Origin: Protula sp. h YS-2021
Taxonomy: Eukaryota; Annelida; Polychaeta; Sabellida; Serpulidae
Assembly (NCBI GenBank): GCA_949752745.1
Contig: OX457029.1
Span: 47,236,228-47,300,227, forward strand
Length of the DNA: 64,000 nucleotides
Direction: 5' to 3'
Shown: in pieces, positions 20,530 to 32,100 of the stretch
Position numbering within the stretch: position 1 is the stretch's first letter
How the letters are laid out: the number at the start of each line of letters is the position of its first letter
Program-made: the position numbers and the translations under genes
Notes under the pieces: model-generated
What the model was told of the DNA's origin: nothing
Seen by the model: the letters and a program-made list of their open reading frames with translations, nothing else
Databases searched by the model: none

Positions 20530-22290
20530 CAATCCAAGCTAATTTAAGAGCTTTGTCATAGCATTTTATATCCGGTGAATTACGTTCGTTGAGTTTAAAA
20601 GGGGCTATTAAAGTAGCATGCTTAATTTTCGGAGGCCTTGAGGACCAAATGAAATCTGTTCAGATTTTTTGCGCTTTATTTATTGTTTCCTGGTTGCCCG
20701 TCAGATTGCTGAGGGAATATATGAGATTCGACATGCCCTGGCTTTTCGCAATAAGGATCTTGCCAATCAGGGACAGTGGCCTACCTTGCCATATTTGAAA
20801 CTGCATTTTACTTAGTTTATCATCAAAATTAGTTTTCCAACATTAATCTTTTTCATATCCAAGTTCAATACCCAACATATAAAACTTCCTTTACACTGTT
20901 CGAGACCAAAAAACAGAATGCTTCTTATTCTTCCCCAACCCAACCAAATTAAAAGCGTTTTATCTTTATTTAGTTTTAGACCCGAGAAAAATTCAAAACG
21001 CTCTGCTATTTGAAATATTTTTAACACTTGACAAACCTTTGGCTTGCAAAGGTTATATGAATTTGTGCCAGCAGCCATTTGTCCTTTTTTCTTCTTGACA
21101 GTTTTCAGATTTTTTGTGTCTTCTTCTTCTCTGACATTATAGGCCCTAGGACAATGAAACTTGGGACTTTTGAAGAACTTGATGTGAACATGTGCGTGTC
21201 ACTTTTTATTTTCGTCTTCGATTTCGTTTTCTTTATTTAAAGGCCATGTGAAAAGAATGTATTTTTTGCAAGTAAATGCGGAGCATTTAACCAACATCAC
21301 AGAACACAAGTTGCTCAGTGAGCTTTGTGCGAGCTCGCACTGCGTAAATAAATAACACAGCGTATGCCTGATCAGTCAATAAAACCTTAAGTCAACAAAA
21401 ACTAAACACTACTCGGCTTATAAGACGTATTAAGGCTATGTTGTTTGAATATATTATTCAAGAAATGACCCACTGAAGGAAGTATTTTTGCGTTTTAATT
21501 TTTGTCAAGTGTTTAACATTTCGCTTGCGAAATGAGGTTCTAGTTCCTTGATTGAATATATCAGTTACAACGCATGTTGTATCGTCTGCAAACTGAGACA
21601 ATTTTCTTTCCACTTTGTTTAAAACTATACCCTTGATATTTCTATTTCTTCTAATTAATTCTGCTAAGATTTCGGCATATAGGACAAAAAGGACACATGA
21701 AAGTGGACAGCCTTGTCTTACTCCTCGCAGTAGATTGAACCAGTCTGTGCTGAAGCCATTGTTTTGCACGGTACTTAATACGTTTCTATAACATAATTTA
21801 ACCCATGTAATTGTACTATCACCGAAATTAAATTTATGAAGTACACTGAATAAGAAAGGCCACTCAACACTGTCGAAAGCCTTGACAAAATCTAACTGGA
21901 GAAGTATCCCTGGTATGTTTTTTAAATCAGTATAGTCAAGTAAATATTGAAGAAAACGGATATTCGCTCCAATATATCTCCCCTTAATAAAGCATACCTG
22001 GTCTTCATTTATAAGCTTAGGTGAAATCGTTGCTATCCTGAGACTTAGTGCTTTTGTCATTATTTTGTAGTAACAGTTAAGTAATGGGATAGGTCTGTAA
22101 GTTTTTACCAGCATGGGATCTTTACCTTTCTTATGTAAAACAGAAATAACTGCCCTGCGCTATGAAAGAGGAGAACTCCTACTTTCTTAGAGTATTTTAG
22201 CACGTCCATAAGTTTTGGGCCTGGTTCAGACCAGAAGATCTTGTAGAATTCAAAAGTTAGTCCATCCCAGCCAAAAGCAGGACTCTACCA
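20530..22290 (-). pseudogene. LINE reverse transcriptase fragments
   Basis: The frame 22114-21546 covers RT motifs from YRPIPLLN through FADDTTCVV. N-terminal RT sequence (GWDGLTFEF) lies upstream at ~22270 in another frame. After the MITE the protein resumes at ~21017 (SGLKLNKDKT), and CYDKALKLAWIGRLW occurs at ~20560. The usual YADD catalytic box is FADD here. The gene is broken by frameshifts and by the MITE. Confidence 0.85.
21021..21545 (-). mobile_element. MITE copy 1, inserted in the LINE RT
   Basis: This ~520 bp element is the reverse complement of 33450-33972. Its ends carry TTAACACTTGACAA and TTGTCAAGTGTTTAA. Outside the latter, a hairpin-like CATTTCGCTTGCGAAATG plus AGGTTCTAG is shared by both copies, so the true end is probably 21545. 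It interrupts the LINE after FADDTT and is therefore younger. It encodes no protein. TTAA at the borders hints at a piggyBac-like origin, but this is not proven. Confidence 0.75.
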
Positions 22291-22929
22291 TTACTGCAAG
22301 TAGCTAGGGATTTATGTACTTCCTCGATACTGACATCGTCGTCGAGGAGACTTTGCTCCTCTGCTGTCAGTTTAGGTAAACCATTAAGATCGGGATCATC
22401 CATTAAATTTATGAAATGATTCCGTCGTCCAATTTAGACTGGTACAGTGTTACGAAAAAGGAGCAAATTTCAAAAAATATGTTGTCTTTGTCAAAGGTTA
22501 TTATCTAATTTGAGTGAAGTTATGGTTTTCCTATCATATATTTGTTTAGCGATATTGCAAAAATAAGATGTACTCTTTTCGTTCATTTCAATCTTTTCCA
22601 CCCTTGACCTAATTCTAATTAGTTTAACCGCATTTAGATCTTCCAGTATGTTTTTTCAGCGTTCATACTCTGTATATTCTGCATTTGAAATAGATTGGTC
22701 AATAAGCTTCTTGTCAAGTTCAAGTAGCCTTTCTTCATATTTTTTAAAAATTCCCTTTCGTTTTCTTGCCAAATCTTTCGAGTATTTTATTGCAAAATTT
22801 TGAATCTGAAATTTGAGATAATCATACTTTATTTGGATATCTTGTATGTCTTGATCTTACTGTGTCGTTTCAATTACTTTTTTACCGACTTTATATGTAT
22901 GTGATCTTCTAGCTATTAGCTATTAGTAA

Positions 22930-23640
22930 ATTTCCAGAAGGATGGTCCTCGTCCCTCATCAGTAAGCTCACATGACATCGAAATATATTTGTGATCGGTA
23001 TGTGGTGAAAAGGAAATATCAATTTTTTAACTGTGCTATTTAAATGCCTATTTAACAAGAAGTAATCAAGTCTGCACATTACTCGAGGAGTTTTTGCAAC
23101 CAGGTATATTCTTTCTTTGTGGGGTTTCTGTGACGCCAGATATCGATCAAGTCAAGTTCTTCAAGTAACCCTGTCAAGTACCTCAAGCTCTTTTTCTGAG
23201 GTATATGCCCTTCATTTTTGTCAAGTTTGTAATTAATAGACACATTAAAATCACCAGATAAGATAATATCATCAAATGTAATTTCTGATAAGATTCGAGT
23301 AATTTTTTGAAAAAATGTAACATGATTCAGGTCATCGTGTGGAGTGTAGACATTCACGATGGCTACAGTTCGAGAGTCCATTTTAAGTCTCACTGCTGTA
23401 TACCTGCCATCCTCTTCAGCTACATGGTCTAGGACTTGCAAGTTTGACTTTATGAGTATCGCTATACCAGCACTACGTGAGGTTCCGTGGTTATATATAA
23501 TCCTATATTGCCAATCTTTTCTCCACTCTTCAACGCAATGTTTGTCAGAATGTGTCTCTTGCAGACAAATTAAATCACAAGGGATAGTTTTCAAATGGTG
23601 GAATATATTCCCCTAACATTGATTGATATTATTTTAAGGG
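22930..23640 (-). pseudogene. LINE AP-like endonuclease fragment
   Basis: This would nick the target to prime reverse transcription. The long frame 23594-23079 holds CLQETHSD, GIAILIKS, AIVNVYTPHDD and LSGDFNVS. An upstream frame ending near 23600 supplies the usual start (SINVRG), showing a frameshift there. The TDHKY motif (the usual SDH triad part) lies at ~22990-23000 in another frame. It is not functional as it stands. Confidence 0.85.
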
Positions 23641-26368
23641 TCATTCATACCTTTCACACAGTTATACGAATGCTTCATAAACTCTAGCGAGTAAGTGAAT
23701 AAGACTATCCATTGATTTGAGGTATTCACAGCGGGGGAGATAAAAACTAAGATAAAACACAAAAACATCATAACATTAATATTTGCATGTATAGTCAATT
23801 TGTCAATTTGAAACAAATTGCATGTATAGTCAATTTGAAACCAACAAAGCCGGCCATATATGTACTGATATAAGAAAGGGAGAGAGTGAAAATATTTCGT
23901 ACTTACTAATATAGTGAGTAAAAAATTGGCCTTCTATGCAACCTTTGGTCAATTTCTTACCTTTACACAATAGAAACAATATTTTAATTTGCCTGGCCTT
24001 CGTACAGATTAATTATGGTTCATTTGGCTTGGTCTTAACGACTGCCAAAACATTAAATCATATATTCAAAACGAAATCAAGCATAAATATATTGAACAGA
24101 AGAAAACAACCCTTACACTTCGCCTGACTCGACATTCCCTTTACACCACGAGACATATTAAACATAAGGCTTATACTGAAGATACTTTTATATCATCCGT
24201 AACTCAGCTCGCTTCTAGTTTGCTAGTGGGAATTTTCTGGTGACTAAACCCGAGCAATCAACCTTTGCATTTCGGCTGGTCTCACCGCCTCTTTACATCA
24301 TGTGACATAATAAACATACCGAACATATTGAAATAGAAATACAAGCATCCAGCCTAGGATGGCTAGGTAGTTCCAATAGAGAGCGTTAAAATTCCAGACA
24401 TTCAAAACAAACTTTAATGTATGTCAATCGACCCTAACAGCACACACACACCACAGTTAGCCCTAAAAATATACCTGATCTCCCATATATATCGCTTTCA
24501 CACATTTTGTGCCACATTAAGCATACGCACCAGCCCCTTGAATTTAAAAAACTGAATTCTCGCCCATCCCGTCATATGGCAGTGTACATGGGCTTTTAAT
24601 TAGTAATACCAAATGAAGTTACGGAATTCAATTTAGATTTTATTCCAGAGCCAGTTTTGGGGGGAGGAGGAAGGTCACTGTATTGATTTATATACTATCA
24701 TATATATTGACATAAAAACACACATACAATATTGTTTTGACTTCAGTACTTTAGTTTTCATGCCCTCCGTGACTTCAATACTGTTTTTTCTAAGGCCTGC
24801 TTTGCCAGCGAAGTTTCAGCTGTCCACCCAGTATTTAGAGTATGCTCATGTAGATGACTATGGAAATCTCACGGTTATTTTACAATTGCTATAGTGCTAT
24901 AAAAAGTGCTCAAGTGTCCAGTTATATACGCTATGTTCTTTTCATATTAACTTGAGACAGTCGAGTTTAATTGGATAATTAATTATCGACTATTATTGTT
25001 CCAATTTCAAGCAATTATTCTGTAGAGCAGTATTATAACGAGATCAAGTTCAATTTATTCCATAACAAAACAGGTACAAGCTGTTCTTTTTAAGCATATC
25101 CTTTTGACTGACGAATCCTCTGCTACTTAGAAACAATGCCAAACATTACAAATTTTTACAGTGATATTTTGCCCTGAAGTTCTTTTCTTACCTCCTCCAG
25201 AATCTTTCCGAAATTCCATTTTGTCCAACCTCTAATGGGTTGATTTAATAAATACCTGTCTCGATAGGTGGAGCCTCGTCCTCAACCAACTCCATTTTTT
25301 AAAATTTCAGCACTCTTGTGGTAACAGTACCTATCACCCCTGCAGCTTGTAGTCAAAGCCATATATGACTCCTGTTCCTGGACCTTACATTGTGAAGTGA
25401 GTCTAATAGAGTACTCATCTGTATCTGCGAACGCGTTATCCTTAACAATAATTGCTGCCTCTTTTTGGTGAACGTACCTCGCCTGTAAGACGGATTGGGC
25501 GGTGAGTGAAGCCTGCAAACCCTGGCTGCTGAGGTCCTCCCGTCAGAATCGAAGTCATTTTCCTCACCGTATGACGATGCTTGTGAACGTTCGCCATCGT
25601 CTTCCAGCTCCTTATGATCATCCACTACCCATACAAATTGCCTGTCTCTATCCTTGGGAGCAGTAGGCAGTGGAGAGCTGGCGTGCGACAGAGTTTCTTA
25701 TCAGACCAGAGAATTATCCCAACACCGGGAGACCCAACGAGTCCTCTACACTGACTGCCTTCACTCGTGAGGAAGACGAGAATGGCGCTGATACAGGGAC
25801 TGCATAGAGGGCTATGAGGCTATTGAGGAGATGTGGCATATCCATAGTCTGAGATAAAGGTATTTCTAATTCACCCTTACTCAAGGCTCTGAATAGTCGT
25901 CTTAACCACCTGACCAGCGCTCTGAAAGCGGGAGAGGGGGGGGGGGGGGGTAGGGGGAGGAGGCCTGGGAAATACTGATGAAACGCAAGAGTTCACGCAA
26001 GAGGAAACGCAAGAGTCTCATGGCAATGCTTTCTTACCCGTATTCGATTCAGCTACGGAATCTCGGATTCTGACGGATTTGTCACCGTACTTCGGGCTGT
26101 CTTTTGTGGCCAGCGCTGGAGACGAATGAACTAGAGGGCAAAGGGGGGATTCGGAGCCTTCTGCGTCTTCTGTTTCTCCATCAACTACCTACGCCTCTGG
26201 CTTTTGTGTCCATTAGTCTCATTAGCTTCCACCCCGAATGGATGAGATGTTCACACTCGATGCAAGTCTATATCCTCTTCGCAAAGAGCTATTTTTTTGC
26301 CACACGGCACTAATCACACAACAAATGCGAGTTTTGTGGCGACGGTGGAGTGCCCACACACCGCCTTG

Positions 26369-26371
<3 letters not shown>
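23641..26371. other. AT-rich interval, no gene established
   Basis: A 16-20 nt word (GCATGTATAGTCAATTTG) is duplicated at 23785 and 23820. Diverged segments around TTTACACCACGAGACAT (24140) and TTTACATCATGTGACAT (24293) look related. At 25282-25700 the minus strand holds a run of overlapping frames, one acidic (ELEDDGERSQ), that could be decayed transposon gag but was not identified. A poly-G run lies at 25932-25950 and a repeated AACGCAAGAG word at 25983-26014. Confidence 0.35.

Positions 26372-26417
<46 letters not shown>
26372..26417. repeat. (CT)n microsatellite
   Basis: A run of CT dinucleotides with one G interruption; Leu/Ser-rich frames across it are artefacts. Confidence 0.95.
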
Positions 26418-26812
26418 ATCTCCCACGCCTATGACAAAGAAGAACGGTAAACAACCAGCAAACAAACCACTGGTAAAAACCCACCAGGAAGCGAATCTCC
26501 TCTTTTCCTATCTTGACCTAAGCCTGACAACCCGCGACACAATAGCCCAGTGATAACCCAGCTGGATAGGAAGGGAAGAGCTAACCCTGTCAATGCTATT
26601 CAGCACTCCGCGTTTAGGAATCGTTTTTAAAAAGTTGTGGACATGCATGGTAACAATTTGGTGCTTGAATGCCTCCCTGTTCAGTTTATTCTACATCTGG
26701 CGAATGTGCATGAGGGCAGTGATTTTTTGAAACACTCCGGGACTGCTTAGTTGAAGCGAGTTTTTCTGCTTAAGTTAACAGTAGATGTTAAAGAACTGTG
26801 ACTTTGGGATAA

Positions 26813-28177
26813 ACCGGTGTGACAGTAAATTTGGTCCCCCAGTAATCTTGGTCCGGCCGGACCAAGATTATTTTTACTAGGGTTTTTGGTCCAGCCTTGG
26901 GGTTTTCGCTCCTCCGTGCTATGTGTGTTTTAGTGCTATATTAATCGTTATAAAACCTTCCCCAAACACAAATAAAACAAAAAATAGAATAAGTAAATTT
27001 CTTCTTAATCCCAGTTATGCTCTTCACGATAAAAAATGACCCGTGAAATTTTTCTGAGACAAAAATAATATTTTTTATTATTATTACCTCATGTGCCACT
27101 ACTACTACTACTACTACTACTGCTACTACTGCTACTACTACTACCACAGCCACTACTACTACTACCACTGTATTACCACTACTACTACTATTACTACTAC
27201 TACAACTACCACTACTATGCTGCTGCTATTACTACTCTAAGCGGTAGTGCTGCTTTTGGTACTATTACTATCAACTACTACTACTAATACCTCAACTGCT
27301 GATACTACTACTATAAATGCTGCAATCTGTACTCACCTTTATATGTGTAGTTCTTTGATTTTTTTCGAATTATCCTTTTTCGTTCTTTGATACTCCAGAA
27401 GGGTATATGTTTGAGTGAAGTAACTCATACATCGCGCTGAGATAATCCTTTTTTCAGCTTCTCGATCAACATCCTCATTTTCCAGGCCCCTTATATAGAC
27501 GGACATATGCTGTTGATCCATTGTTTTTTAAATTGCTTTAACTCCGAAGTTTTAGGTTGACAGGACAATTGTAAAATGAGATGTTTTTGCTGCCCTTTGG
27601 TTCTAAGCGAACTGTATAATTACATTTGACACCCGGAGTAAATCATGCCACTTAAGGTGAATTTGTCCGATGATCTTACAACTTGACCACTTTGGTTCAA
27701 AGCAAAGCTAAAGCACTGCAGTTATATTTCCTGAGTAAGTCATTTCACCGTGAAATTGCTTTTTAGTCTCATTTGCTTTTTGATCTCAATTGCAATTACT
27801 TTCCACGCTTTTATCCCTTTATTTCAAAGCAAACTTCCTACACTGCATTTGTGTTTTGTTCTCAATCATATTGGTTTTCGTGAATGACTTCTGGTGAAAG
27901 TAATTGCAATAAATTGCAATCTAGTACTCCATTTTTTCGATTGTATCTTTGTTTGAACAATTCTGTACTCATTCATAAATTCTGTTTAACTTTCAACTAC
28001 AATAAATAAATATATACGTGAATGAAAAACAGAGCACATAAAAATTTTTTGTTAAAAAAGTTGTGGATAGGGGAACTAAATTTCCTAGGAATTTGTTCCA
28101 AGGAGGACCGAAATTCCTAGGAATCTCGGTCCGGCTGGATCAGAATTATGCCGGACCAAATTTACTGGCACACCGGT
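26813..28177. mobile_element. 1.37 kb non-autonomous element with terminal inverted repeats
   Basis: ACCGGTGTGACAGTAAATTT at the left is the inverse of the right end, which reads AAATTTACTGGCACACCGGT. The similarity continues through GGTCC and a GGTCCGGCCGGACC-like palindrome on the inner side. The interior is AT-rich with a (TAC)n tract and no transposase. No convincing target duplication was seen, so the superfamily is open. Confidence 0.65.
27096..27312. repeat. Imperfect (CTA)n microsatellite
   Basis: A trinucleotide tract with CTG and CTT interruptions, inside the terminal-inverted-repeat element. The poly-Leu/poly-Val frames across it are artefacts. Confidence 0.95.
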
Positions 28178-29107
28178 CATGTTCATATAAATAAGTATCC
28201 CTGTTGTGAGAACGCAGGATATGTGAGACAAACCACAGAATTATCCCTATCAAAACAACGTAAAGCACAAAAAGACCCACAATCAACCTTATTCAAACAG
28301 CAGACAGCCGTAGTCTTTTTGTGGGTGCTGTCCAAATGAAAAACGTTTTTGTACAAAAATTAAATTTTTAGCCCAAGCATCTTGTAGCTTATAATGTTAT
28401 GAGCATCAACATTTCCATTTCTAATTTATTTAAATAGCACCTTTGCTTACATCTTAGCTGTGAAAGGACAGTTGTGAATCGTACTGGATTTATAAAAAAA
28501 TTCCAGCAATACCACGTGATCACAAACCACTATAAACAGCAGCTAAGCAAGCAAAAGGCGAGGAAAATTATTCAGCTTTATCTGGGCGTAAAAGCTGTCA
28601 AAATTACACCATAACAAGGGGTTTGTTTGCACGGAGCACCGGTCTACTAGCGTTTTTAGACAGCCATCACAAGGTGGCTTCTGGTGCGACAATTTGTTTC
28701 GGGGAGGGTAGGGGGAACATTCAACTACGCATTAGTTGCCATGCATGTCCTTGATTTTAAAAATGACACCCATACTTGAAAAGTATATTCACAATGTTTG
28801 GATACCCAAGCTTTTTCTGAGTGCACGTCTCACCCTGAATACACTTCTCACCCTGCCCCTTTTGCGCCGAGTTCTGAATAAAAGTAACTTCCTTTAAAAA
28901 TTGCCGCTTAAAAACATTCCACTTCCTTTCTCTCCTTTTGTCGACAGGCAAGGTAACATTTATGACAAGCCCCCAGTTAAAATTTTACCAAAGGAACTAG
29001 TAAATCTCCGGATACAATTTTTAGGACCCAGTTGTGTGTTGTTTGTGTGTATCTCCCAGATACAGTAATAATGTGCATCAACAAATATGACTGCTACTGC
29101 TTGCAAA
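28178..29107. other. Upstream region of the glycosyltransferase gene
   Basis: No exon or known repeat could be supported. Promoter and 5' UTR of the GT49-like gene should lie here if the exon 1 call is right, but no TATA box or initiator stands out. Confidence 0.3.
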
Positions 29108-29153
29108 ATGTTTAATTTCCAACCTCTTGTGAAGTTCCAAGTGGTTTATATGT
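29108..29153 (+). CDS. GT49-like gene, exon 1 (tentative)
   Basis: ATG at 29108, a short tail with one Lys, then the start of a hydrophobic segment. The donor is GTAAGT at 29154 (phase 1). Chosen because it joins exon 2 in frame and completes a signal anchor. Confidence 0.45.
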
Positions 29154-32100
29154 GTAAGTGTCTGATCTTATTCGCACAAGTTGTTAGAGAAAATTGACTT
29201 AATAATGTTATTGATCGAAATTCTTGGTAACAATATTCCGTAGTAAATACTTCAAGTGAAATAATGCGTGATCTCAAAATATTTTATCCGTTTCTTTGCA
29301 GATTTCAAATAAAAGAATTTATAAATATAACTATTTTGCCGTCTGTACTAATTACGTAGAGCTCTGCTTATTGTTGGCAGCTGTCACATAAAGCACTTAT
29401 ATATTACGTTATTGCGTTTCAATTGCTCACAAACAAGATAGACTCGCCTGAAGTATCAATCCATACCAAATGCATCGAAAATATGCTTGTCAATGGCAAA
29501 AATTACACTCCCAAGTCACAAACAGATGTTGTCACGAGCAAGTGTTCAAAAGAATTTACACTCACACTTCAAAAGGTATGATTTACATTGACTTTCAAAA
29601 CGCCTGCTTTACTTGAGAAGTTGATCTAACCGCAAGTTCACGTATTCGAAAAGTCAGCTCTGCAGTTGACAAAAACCTTTAACTGCATAATTTGTGCAAA
29701 CTTGCTTGGCATCTCACACAATTCTCTGTCAACAGTCTCACTGTTGTCTTGTTGTAGTTATTGTAGATTTTTTCAGTTATAAAATAAAACCTGCAAATAT
29801 GAAAAAGTGCAAAAATTTTACTGCTAACAAGCAGTATAAAATGCAACAGCATAATTGTCTAATGGACTGGTGTGGAACATGCAGATTTTTCTCAATTTTA
29901 TCACCAAGATAAGCTATACAACAGTAAAACTGTTTTAAATAAAAAAGACAAAAAATCCATAATGACATGTCATTAAATTAAAATATGGTTTAAATAAAAA
30001 ACACACAGATTAAAGATGCAAATCACCCAATAAATGAACCAATTCACGGGCAAATATGTGCATGAAAATCCCTGTTGATATACCACCAGTGTCTCATTTA
30101 TTGATAATTAATGATATTATTTACTTTTCCCACAGATTATCTGCAACCAATACAGGGAAGAAGGCAAATTTACATACAAAGTTCACTTTTATGTCACTGG
30201 GGAGCATGCAGGGAACATAACTGATGACGTCACTCTACTTACACAGCTGAACACACGAAGATTTTACATGTTAAAAGCCATATTAAATAGGTGGAAAGGT
30301 ACGTTTAATAAGTAATATATTTAGTAAAACAAATATATGTTTCGTCTATAATCTTCCACCTGCGTGTGAAGAAAAATGGAAGGCCTTGTCTCTAGCGTAG
30401 AATTTGTTTTGGAAGGTACCACTTTAAAAAACACTGATATTAGAGACTTTTGCAAGATGTACAAACTTTTCATTTTACTTCCAATTTTACTTCTTGCACA
30501 AAAATTTATTTTTGTGGTTTTAACTTGGAAAATATGATTTAGAAGTACACAGAAGTTATTTGATTATGTGTTATTACAATTGGATATTTAGTATATTGGT
30601 GTAACTAATCACATTCCCGAATACCTTAAAATATGTTAAATATGTATTTTTCACATTTCAATTGGAATGTTTTCTCTAAATAACCTGTGAATTTCGACAG
30701 ATTTTGATTGATCCTTTCAACTGAACAGAGCTCTGTTTTACATTCACGTTTTTTGGTAATTGATTAAAAAAATCCTATGTTTAAAATAATAACATGATAT
30801 ATTCTAATTCATGTTTCATTTCGAACAGATAGTAAATATTTACTTATTGAACATTATTTTTACTTCTAACAAAACAGTTTTTGTCAAAAGATTTTACTTC
30901 TTATTTCATTTAGTACGTCTTCTCAAACGTAAAGCTTAAAATTGGCAATAGGGTGATATCACTTATAATTAAAGGCAGACAAAAAAAGAGAAAGAGAACG
31001 GAAAAATATTTTTGCATGAGGATATCATCTTTGTGAAGTAAGTTGTTATGTCACATGTTATGTACCTTCCCCTTATCTTGGCACATTGATATATACTGTT
31101 GCTCAGTACAATATACTGTTGCTCAGTACAATAAGAAACAAATTACTTAATAGTAATTACAGCGTTACGTATTTACAATACTCAGACCCTTCCACAAAGG
31201 GAAAGCAACAGATAATGAGCTAAAAAAGAAATAGGAAACAAAAGGCCAGACTTGTGAGGGTTGTGAGGGTTTCTAAAATAATAGGTATATTTACTCTAGT
31301 AATTAAGCAATATTTCCTCCCAAAACGGCATACTTTTCTCTTTACTATAGGATACATACAGGTCGCAAAATTTATAAGTTTTATCATTATAAGTGTTGTT
31401 TTAATTTTGGGGGTGTCTTTGTGATTTTATGTGGTCATGACTGTCAGTATCATCGAATTATGGTTAAATTTGAATTCAAGTCCAAGCACTGATATGTAAC
31501 TTCTACTATCTATTTACATACATATTTATATGTAGCTATACATGAATTGTTTAAAAAAATAATCTGCAAAAGTAATATCATTAAAACTCTTTGTATAAAA
31601 TATTGAATTTTAGATGGGAATTGGTAATTTAATGCGACTATTGTGGCTACCAGCAACATTTGGAAGAATAAAGGTTTCGATATTGTCCGTCTGTCCATCA
31701 CTCTAGCTGCTTGTCTGTCCGCCTGTCCATCCTCACGTAAATCCATCGAAGCCTGTCACTCCCATCCTGATAAAATCATTTCTTGTAAAATTGGGTACAT
31801 ATAGATTAACTATTACAGTGGTTATAGTACTTAATTTTAGAGATGACCTTGCCATTACGAAAACACACTCTGGGCTTTTATTCCGATTGATAAGTAAATT
31901 AACCATGATAACACAAAAACTACTTTTTTGAGCCATTGCTCAACTTTCACTTCCATGCCTCTGTGGCCCTCCCTAATTAGAATTTTGTCCAGCTGTGTTC
32001 TCGATATTTGCTTGCTCTACTTTCTCAACAGGCCCATTGTCTGCGGCACTTTATGTAGAAAGTCACGAGGTTGGTAATATTACACAACGTCTTCTAGCTA

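Larger units (their letters stand above)
20110..23640 (-). mobile_element. Degraded LINE (Tx1/L1-like), minus strand
   Basis: An APE-type endonuclease lies at ~23640-22930, then reverse transcriptase at ~22290-21546, a MITE insertion (21021-21545), RT thumb/C-terminal sequence at ~21017-20530, and a C-terminal tail to ~20110. Motifs: LQETH, GDFNV and TDHKY in the endonuclease; YRPIPLLN, FVKAFDSVEW, GVRQGCPLS and FADDTT in the RT. GPSFWKF after the endonuclease is what points to the Tx1/L1 group. No ORF1, poly-A tail or target duplication was found. Several frameshifts and stops make it inactive. Confidence 0.85.

Noticed and set aside
25282..25700. Overlapping minus frames (90 and 78 codons) as a gene
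   Set aside because: Acidic and Ser-rich but no motif, start context or neighbouring transposon gene; left as possible debris.
26941..27287. Poly-Val and poly-Leu frames
   Set aside because: Products of the (CTA)n microsatellite.
29381..29393. Exon 2 starting at the better pyrimidine acceptor (AG 29379-29380)
   Set aside because: It gives an early stop when joined to exon 1; it stays possible only with a different first exon ending in phase 0.
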